NCBI GenBank assembly: GCA_902729315.2
Contig: LR746275.1
Span: 374,501 to 438,500 of the forward strand
DNA: 64,000 bases
From: Spirodela intermedia
Lineage: Eukaryota; Streptophyta; Magnoliopsida; Alismatales; Araceae
Reading direction: 5' to 3'
In this document: positions 56,601 to 64,000 of the stretch, piece after piece
Position numbering within the stretch: position 1 is the first letter of the stretch
Layout of the letters: every line of letters starts with the position of its first letter
Program-made: the position numbers and the translations under genes
The notes under the pieces: model-generated
What the model was told of the DNA's origin: nothing
What the model saw: only the letters and a program-made list of their open reading frames with translations
Databases searched by the model: none

Positions 56601-57075
56601 GTGATGGACTTAAAAATTCAACAAGCCAACTAATTCAGAAAAAATAAGCTAAAGTATAGGCACCTAGTAAATTGTAGACGATGAACATCACTTATGTTGA
56701 CTGATAATGCTTTTTTTTATATAAAACTAAGGTAAAATAAAGAAATTTATCACATAAATTAATATAAATATTAATTATTGATTTTACAATATGTTAGTAA
56801 ATATGAGTTTGTGTTCAATTTCATCATTTTTTTATAATATATGCAAGAAGAATATATTTGTGATTTTTAATCCATGTGCTAAGATGATTATCAAAAGTTT
56901 ACAATCTTCTGAAATACTTTACAAGGGACATGAAGTCAATTGTGAAGTTAAAATTAAAAAATAGATTTATCATATATTTTTTAATAAATTTAATTTTTAA
57001 AAATAGTAATTTAGAAATTATCTAAATAATGAGAACAAAATGTAGTGATTCATTACCACATCAATAAGAACATGT
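53619..57075. other. AT-rich intergenic interval
   Basis: No gene is supported. A 132-codon frame at 53696-54094 has no recognisable domain. A small terminal-inverted-repeat structure lies at 54558-54698, and a short direct repeat ('gcYactaaaatttYctcat') lies near 55973-56041. Nothing else is recognised. Confidence 0.5.
54558..54698. repeat. 141-bp inverted-repeat-ended element, possible MITE
   Basis: GTAATATTTTTAGATTTCTGA at the left end pairs with an imperfect reverse complement, TCAGAATATCTAAAAATATTAC, at the right end. Size and AT-richness fit a MITE, but no clear target duplication is visible and AT-rich DNA yields such pairs by chance. Confidence 0.35.
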
Positions 57076-58705
57076 GATAAGTCTTCATTATCATGAGTTA
57101 ATAATTAGTAAATAATATAGTTTTAGTCTTAACTCATGATAAATAAACTTATATTTGTGTTAAAGTGTGAAAAGTAGTTTTCAGTTGATTAACGTGAATT
57201 TTTGGGTGATTATGTGATTTTATATGATTTTTATAGTTTTACTTTTGACATAAATAAAGAACAAGAAATAAAAATAAAAATATTACTAAATAGGGGGACC
57301 CGCTGACCAACTAGGCCCACAAGCAGGTCGGAAGCTTAGTTAGGGAGTAGCTGCGAGTAGGGGCTCGAGCAGCTTGGACCGATAGGGGCACATGTGTGCC
57401 ACTCCCCTTCCACGTCACTGGTGGCCAACCGACTATGGGACAAGGAGTGGTCGTACACGCGAGAGAAAGAACTTTACTTATAAATATAACATTACTATAT
57501 ATTCGCCCAAAAAATTGGCGCACAACCAATGTGGGACTAAACCTGTGTCACACCTTCCTTAGAAGCGGCAGTCAACTAGTGCGGGTTCGAGTCCTTCCAA
57601 AGTCAAAAGTCATATATTTTTATCTAATTATCGTGACTTTCTTATAGATCGCCGATGAAGGATTAAGCAACGAGAATCGCTGAATCATCAGCGAAAATCT
57701 CGTCAACACGATCTACGGAGCATTGCTACTAAAATTACTAAAGGATTCATGATAAAAGGATCGCGAATCTATCGAGTAAATCATCTCCGATTGATCGACG
57801 AATAAGCCGTCGTCGAGAAGAGGACAATCTGCCGAGAGACGAGATGCCACCTCTTGAGAGTGTACCGAATGTGATGAAGAGCCTCCTCTTGCTGCACAAA
57901 CCTAAGGATGAAGCTCCCTAACACATGCCCCACCTCCATCCAGCTCCTTTTCATTGGGTGACAGCCATCAAAGAGCTACAAAGTCACCATTTTTCCGCTC
58001 TACTAGGTGACAACTGCCAGAGATGACTTGACGACTCATTTCATTAATCTCTAGACTTCACGATAAGATCTAGAGATTTTCCACATCATCTTTGTCTAAG
58101 GAGAGCCTTCGAGGCCGTAGACATTACATGACAATCCTCCTGAACGCTCAAGATTCCGATGCATCGTTGACGCATCATTGTCGCGACGTCAGAACTCTAT
58201 TTTCCTACTTTCAACTTATTTTACACTTTATTTAATAATAATATTTGTGATTTTAATTTACCAAAATATACTTTATTCTATTACAATTCTTCCGGCTTTT
58301 ACAAATCTTAATTTGATTAATTAAATCATCTGTAATCGTTTACGTAAGAATCACCAAGCATAACTCTGTTTTCACCCGATTCGTGTTTGCCGGGCACTGA
58401 CATCATCTTGAAGTCTACACCCTTATTTCCCTTTTGCGTGAATTTTAAATATATTTCTTTTTCATTTCTTAGTATAAAATTTATAGAAAATCGTATTCAT
58501 TGAGAAAAATTAGGAATAATTATCAGATATTATATTACATCCTTGTGATTGACTTGAAAAATTATTATTATTTTTGAAAGTTTTATTGAATTATAATTGA
58601 TATATTTATTTAGAAATACTTCTAAATATCTAAAAATTCAGATTTTCTAGTTTTATAAATTTTAGATTTACGTGATTTAATATACAATGATTGAGTCACA
58701 TCAAC
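57076..58705 (+). repeat. Left arm of the long inverted repeat
   Basis: Pairs with 59488-61238. It contains a GC-rich block at 57292-57440 in otherwise AT-rich sequence, a B-box-like GGTTCGAGTCC at 57585-57595, and the 'gatcgccgatgaaggattaagc' region at about 57647. Confidence 0.8.
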
Positions 58706-59487
58706 ATGCTTAAAAGTGTATGAGCAAAGTTGACATTTTATACCACATCAACATTTATGAATACCACATCATTCATGTACATGTCATCTTCCAAAGTTTA
58801 TTTTAAATAATGAAATAGATAAAAAGAATTTGGGATCTCTCAAGGCAATGAGATGTTTTGGCACAAAGATCAAAAAGAAGATTTCAAGAATGTGGAATGA
58901 TGTTTCAATATGATAAAGAGTAGATTATTTGATCAAATTTAAAACTTTTCGGATTGAATGCTCTCTAGGTGATAGGTTGAGTGAGATAAGAAAAAAATGT
59001 TTGACACTTATGAGTTTGATTTCTTTTTTAATAAAAGTTTTCTTTTCATTTTTGTCTAATTGGCATATCAGTGACAAATAGACAACAAAAATAGGGGGTT
59101 TTATTGCTTTAAGATTGGTTCACATTCATTTTTTAATACCTTATTTTTGGGTGACATAAAAGTGGAGTAATGAATAATGTTTTTGAATTAAATTTCTATT
59201 TTGATTTGACTTTATTTTCATTTTGGCCTAGTTCATCATCTAGATGATGAAAAGAGGATTTGACTAGGCATTTTAATTCATTTTTTTACCAATGTTCAAT
59301 CACTTTTTCATTCTCTTTAATTACCACGACAATATTCTATTATTAGGTGAGAAATAAAGAAGAGGTCATGCATTTATTTCACAAAAACTATTGTACTTAT
59401 ATGAGAACTTGTGGTGATAGTTATCAAATTATTTTGATGCTTTATTAATGATATGTTTATTCTTTCAAAGAATTCATATGAGATTAT

Positions 59488-61238
59488 TGACGTGACTTAG
59501 TTTTTGTATAGTAAATCACACAAATTTAAATTTTATAAAACTAGAAAATATTAATTTTTCGATATTTAGAAGTATTTTTGAATAAAAATATTAATTATAA
59601 TTCAATAAAAATTCCAAAAATAGGGATAATTTTTCAAGTTGATCACAAGGATGTAATATAATATCAAGTAATTTTTTAGAATTTTATTCAAAAAATACAA
59701 TTTTTTTATAAATTTTACACTACAAAATGAAATAAAATATATTTAAAATTCACGAAAAAGAGAAATAAGTGTGCAGATGTCAGAATGATGTCAATGCTTG
59801 ACAAACATAAATCAGACGAAAATATAAAGTTCCACTTGGTGATTTTTATGTAAGTGATTATAGATAATTTAATTGATTAAATTAAAATCTGTAAAAATCA
59901 AAAGAATCGTAATTGAATGAAATATAGCTTAGTAAATTTAAATCACACAAATAATCATTAAATGAAGTAAAAATTAAGTTAAAAGTAGGAAAATAGAATT
60001 CCAGCGTCGTGACGACAATATGTTAGTGATACATAGAATCTTGAGCATTCAAAAAGACCTTCATGTAGTATCTATAGCCTTGAAGGTTGTCTTTATATAA
60101 AGATGACGTGGACAATCTCTAGGTCTCCTTGCAAAGTCTAGAGATTAATAAAATAAGTTGTCAAATCATCTCAAGTAACTATCAATCGGTAGAACAGAAA
60201 AATAGCAACTTTGTAACTCTTCAACGTCTATCACCTGACGGAGAGAAGTTGAATGGAGGTGAAGTGTGTGTCAAAGAGCTTCATCCTCAAGTTTGTGTAA
60301 TAAGAGGAGGCTCTTTATTGCATTTGATATGCTCTAAGGAGGTAGTGATTTGTCTCTTGGTAAATTGTCTCCTTCTTGATGAAAGCTTATTTGTCGATCA
60401 ATTAGAGATGATTTATTTAATAAATTTGTGATCCTTTTATTACGAATTATTTAATAATTTTAATAATAATATTCTACGAATAGTGTTGACGACATTTTTA
60501 TTGATGATCCAACAATTATGACAACTTAATCCTTCATTGGCGATCTGTAGGAAAGTCTCGATAATCAAATAAAAATTAGAATTTTAGATCTAGGAGGATT
60601 CGAACCCCTGTCGATTGCCTACTTACATGAGAGAGATTGAAATAAATATTATAATGCTCTTATTAAGTGACATCCTCATGGTATATCTCTATTATAAATA
60701 AAAGATATTTTAGATATTAAAATCTTCAAACCTTTTCAAGAAAAGGTGTGATGTGGATTTAGTTCCACATTACTTGTGCATCAAAGTTTCAAGTGAATAT
60801 ATAAGAATATTAGATTTGCAAGTAATGAATCACTTTCTCCCACATGTATGACCACTCCTTACCCCACAACTAGCTAGCCACTAGTGACGTCGAAGGAGAG
60901 TGGTGCACACGTGCCTTCATCGGTCCTAGACGCTCGAGCCTTTATTCGCGACTCCTCCCCTGACTGGGCTTCTGACCCGCTTGCAGGCCTGGCTGGCTGA
61001 CGGGTCCCCCCCATGTTGTTATATTTTTATTTTAAATTCTTTTTCTTCATTTATCTCAAAAATAAGACAATAAAAATCATATAAATTTATAAAAAATCAC
61101 ATAATTAGCCAAAAATTTATTTTAATTAACTAAAAACCATTTTTCACATTTTAACACAAATATAAGTATATTTATCATGAGTTAAGGCTAAAACTATATT
61201 ATTTACTAATTATTAACTTATAATAATGAAGACTTATC
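59488..61238 (-). repeat. Right arm of the long inverted repeat
   Basis: Reverse complement of the left arm. It also has a B-box-like motif (reads GGATTCGAACCCC on the plus strand at about 60597) and a GC-rich block at 60840-61012. It is slightly longer than the left arm because of insertions. Confidence 0.8.
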
Positions 61239-61249
61239 GATTATAAAAT

Positions 61250-62070
61250 TAAAGACATAATGAAATAAAAATTTTGACATAAAAAATTCTTAGTGTGTTA
61301 AAGAAGATATTTGGTATGAAGATCTATAGAAATCAAAGGAGAGGTTTTGTATGATTGACTCAAAAGAATGACTTTTCAAAGGTGGTTGATCTATTTGACA
61401 TGTGTAATACTAAACTAGTAAATATCTATCTAGTTAGTCATTTCACGTTATCTACTATTCAATGCATGACATCTAGGAAAATTATTATAGAGATGAAATA
61501 ATTTTTTTATGTTAGTATAGTTAGCTCTTTTATGTATGTTATTATATGTATAAGACTAGATATTGCTCATATAGTTGAACTTGTGAGCATATTTATGAAC
61601 AATCTAGGAAATAAATATTAGAGTGTAGTGAAATAGATTATTTGATATTCAAAGCATTCATTAGATTTTGAAATCCACTTTGACTCATAAAATTATCTTC
61701 TATTATTGATTTTGTTGATGTAAAGTTTTTCAAAGATTTAGATCATCGAAGATCTACAATGAATTATGTTTTCATTATAGTTGATGGACCTATGAGTTAA
61801 AATTCTACACTTCATTTTGTTGTTATATTATTTACAATTGAGGCAAAGTACATAACAACTACTAAAGTAGTCAAGAGGCCTTTTGATTTAAGAGGTTATT
61901 AAGTGAACTTGAGATATGATAAGGTAAAATTCTTTTATATTATGATAGTCAGAGTGTCATTTGTTTAGAAAAGAATTATTTTTATTATCTATGATTGAAG
62001 TATATTGATGTACGATATCACAAGATTCGTGAGTTAATGAATTTTAGAGATATCTTTTTAGAAAAGGTTC
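61250..62070 (+). pseudogene. Ty1/copia relic: end of reverse transcriptase and RNase H
   Basis: Translated with stops and frameshifts, the sequence keeps copia order. An 'FD.K' region lies at about 61270, followed by 'K.I.GMKIYR...RRG'. 'SHF.LS..QC' comes at about 61440, 'IRLDIAH...FM.N.G' at about 61550-61600, an 'EAKYI' segment at about 61840, and 'DIRYH.IR' at about 62010. It begins only about 12 bp after the inverted-repeat element. No LTR, gag or integrase was seen, and it is non-functional. Confidence 0.7.
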
Positions 62071-62156
62071 AACCTTCTCCTATGTGGGCAAGCCCATATT
62101 TTTAAGAGGTGATGATTTGAACCATCCTTATTTCCATGCTCATTCCTTACACAAAT

Positions 62157-62290
62157 GGGTCAATAAAGATGAAGTGACACCACTCACTCACTACATAACC
62201 CCCAAACAGGTTAATAGGGATGAGGTGACATCACCCACTACTTGCGCATTTTCTAAACAATTTAGTAGGGATGGGCTAACACTGCCAATA
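62157..62290. repeat. 51-bp tandem repeat, 2.6 copies
   Basis: Units start at about 62157, 62208 and 62259 with the core '(g/t)ttaatagggatgaggtgaca'. The period is a multiple of three and the short open frame reads through it as a 17-residue repeat, but no other sign of a gene is present. Confidence 0.75.
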
Positions 62291-63440
62291 TTAAAATTTC
62301 AATAGATGAACTAAAATCATGAAAATTACTACTAAACATAAGATCAAAACCTAAAATCATCTATAGGTGTAGCAATTCTAATAGTAAAAAACTAAGGAAA
62401 TTATTTTTATTCAAATGTGTAAAAACTTGAGTAATATATGAAACTAAATTTCTTCAAAATATCATATCAAGTTAAATTTCATTAGTAACATTTAAATTAC
62501 AAGAAGAAAATGAAAAACTAATTTTTAACATCTAGGAGTCAAACTTTTTGTGCCACTACCTCAATGTCTATTTCAACTCATAAAAAGACTACTTCAATTG
62601 ACAGATAAGATGTTCTAATCTCTATACAACAAAATCCTTCGACTGCTACATATAATTGTCTCTTCTAAATCTCCTTAAATAAATGTCATCTTTATATCCA
62701 ACTAAAGTTCTATATCTTCATATGCGATGATAATCCTTAAACTTAAAGTGTCGTAGGCCTTTAAATTGGTATTAATCAAAATATTTATAAACCTAACTTC
62801 TAATTAATTTTGAGTATATATGGTCAATTAGGGTCGCATCCAACTAAAATTGGGTTTTAAAATAGGATTAAGAGTTGATTCCTAGTGATGAATGGGGGTG
62901 AAATGATAAGAAATGAAAGTCTGAGGTAAGGAGATAGAAGAGTTTCTAGATCTCAAGAAAATCTTGAGATCGGGGGGCAGAAGTTTGAGGGAAACATGAG
63001 GTGATGGGTTTGTGCAGAAAAAGAACTAGTCCCCACACTAACATTTACCTTCTACTCTTGTCTAGTAATGAAGTCGAGACGTAATCGTGCTGCACTAGGA
63101 TTGAACATTCACTATAGGGTCTTCTTCATCAACCCCAAGCTCTATTCATCTGCAAATGAGTGCGCCTCCTTTCTTGGCAGTCAATCAAGATTTGCTGAAG
63201 AAAACTTCATTCAATCTCGAAGAAGAAAGGGAGAGGGATCCTTGAGGATTTTTATGTGGCCAACCTTCATTTGGGTTATCAAAGAATGCTCAAAATAAGT
63301 TGAGCAAGGTACAATAAATGCCCCTATCATTTTTCCTTTTTTACCCTTCTCAAGTTTGACATCATCACCCTTTTCCAAGCTCTTTTTAAACAATTAAAAC
63401 TTAGATTCTAGCACTTGAGGTTCAGGGATGTTTTGCTTGA
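62291..63440. other. AT-rich, no gene recognised
   Basis: Only short uninformative frames occur. I see no repeat, RNA gene or regulatory element that I can support here. Confidence 0.5.
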
Positions 63441-63790
63441 TCGCTCTGACCTGCGGGCCTTGGGTGTGGTTCCTACCTGGTCACTTTAGTGAGGGGACCC
63501 TAGACTATGGTTCCCGCCTGCTCCAACCTTATGGTCCTTGAACTGTGGTTCCCACTTCGTTGCTTAGGTGAGCAGACGTTGGGGTGTGGTTACCACCTAG
63601 TCACTCTGACCTGTGGGCCCTGAACTATGGTTCCCGCCTGGTTGCTTAGGTGAGCAGACCTCGGGGTGTGGTTACTGCCTGGTCTCTTTGGCCTGCAAAC
63701 CTTGGAATGTGGTTCCTGCATAGTTGCTCCGGTGAGCAAACTTGGGGTGTGGTTACCACCTAGTCGCTTTGGCCTGCGGGGCTTCGGGCT
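63441..63790. repeat. 41-bp minisatellite with 82-bp dimer pattern
   Basis: About 8.6 units begin at 63441, 63481, 63521, 63560, 63601, 63642, 63683, 63724 and 63764. Unit lengths are 39-41 bp. Every unit except the truncated last one ends in a GTGTGGTTNCCRCCTRG-like core. From 63560 on, two unit types alternate: one with 'ttgcttaggtgagcagac', the other with 'tc.ct.tg.cctg.gggcc'. The array is far more GC-rich than its surroundings. Confidence 0.9.
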
Positions 63791-64000
63791 AAGCAGCCCA
63801 ATAATTTTTTGGGATGTACTCTAGTTTTTGGGATCTCCATGGCCTGGTTCTCAAATATTTTTGCTCCATAAAATACATCTAAGTTCTGAACAACTAATAA
63901 CTCAAAAAGAAACAAATGTTACCATAGATAATCCACTTGACTTCAAAGCAGTGAAGTGAGATTAATCTATAGAATCCAATCAGATCTAAATAAAAAAATA
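63791..64000. other. AT-rich end of window
   Basis: Unremarkable sequence in which I recognise nothing. Confidence 0.5.

Larger units (their letters stand above)
57076..61238. mobile_element. 4.2-kb long-inverted-repeat (foldback-like) element
   Basis: The left arm (57076-58705) and right arm (59488-61238) are reverse complements over about 1.6-1.75 kb, with moderate divergence and indels, around a loop of about 780 bp. Paired landmarks include 'gataagtcttcatta', a GC-rich block with 'gggacccgctga' versus 'gacgggtccccc', 'aatgtgggacta', a 'ggttcga(g/a)tcc' motif, 'gatcgcc(g/a)atgaaggattaag', and 'ttctagttttataaa' next to the loop. No transposase is recognisable. Long arms and no coding content suggest a foldback or non-autonomous Mutator-like element, or two inverted copies of one element. 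Outer boundaries are sharp, but no target duplication is evident. Confidence 0.75.

Noticed and set aside
57570-57600. tRNA gene
   Set aside because: Only a B-box-like GGTTCGAGTCC is present. I could not find an A box, an acceptor stem or an anticodon arm at the right distances in either arm.
63441-63790. Possible CRISPR-like array
   Set aside because: Units are contiguous tandem repeats with no unique spacers, and the window is plant nuclear DNA.

Overview
The window is nuclear DNA from a flowering plant. The evidence is GT-AG introns of 70 to 1,300 bp, plant-only families (a phytepsin with a plant-specific insert, a GeBP/storekeeper factor, a plant guanosine deaminase), (GA/CT)n tracts in 5' leaders and many decayed Ty1/copia fragments. 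Exons are very GC-rich while intergenic DNA is strongly AT-rich, which resembles monocots, but I cannot name a species. All gene models were assembled by eye from splice sites, reading frame and family motifs.

Layout. 1-7 kb: AT-rich repeats and a gag relic. 7.3-14.0 kb: a small gene island holding a probable membrane protein (-), guanosine deaminase (+, divergent from it) and an intronless GeBP/storekeeper-like factor (-). 15.1-18.4 kb: an eroded LTR retrotransposon. 18.8-25.1 kb: a phytepsin-type aspartic protease (-), divergent from a DHHC palmitoyltransferase (+). 25.2-53.4 kb: a tandem array. Three successive modules each pair a DHHC sequence (+) tail-to-tail with an ABCB transporter sequence (-). 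Module A (22.7-25.6 kb) has the intact DHHC gene and only the last exon of an ABCB. Module B (32.0-39.7 kb) has a DHHC relic, an intact ABCB (ABCB-1) and an extra ABCB 5' stub. Module C (45.0-53.4 kb) has a DHHC relic and an intact ABCB (ABCB-2). The modules are separated by AT-rich DNA with a compact LTR element and a copia relic. 53.4-64 kb: AT-rich DNA with a 4.2-kb long-inverted-repeat element, a copia RNase H relic beside it, a 51-bp tandem repeat and a 41-bp minisatellite with a two-unit higher-order pattern.

The most informative biology is the ABCB/DHHC array. ABCB-1 and ABCB-2 both have 12 intact coding exons (predicted 1295 and 1298 aa; ABCB4/11/21-like, a clade that includes auxin transporters). 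They are mosaics: two blocks of about 1.1-1.5 kb are about 99% identical, introns included, while the sequence between and outside them is clearly diverged. That is the pattern expected from gene conversion. I found no convincing new enzymatic or defence system. The least explained items are the inverted-repeat element, the GC-rich 22-bp repeat inside a one-kilobase LTR element, the 41/82-bp minisatellite and a perfect 17-bp hairpin.
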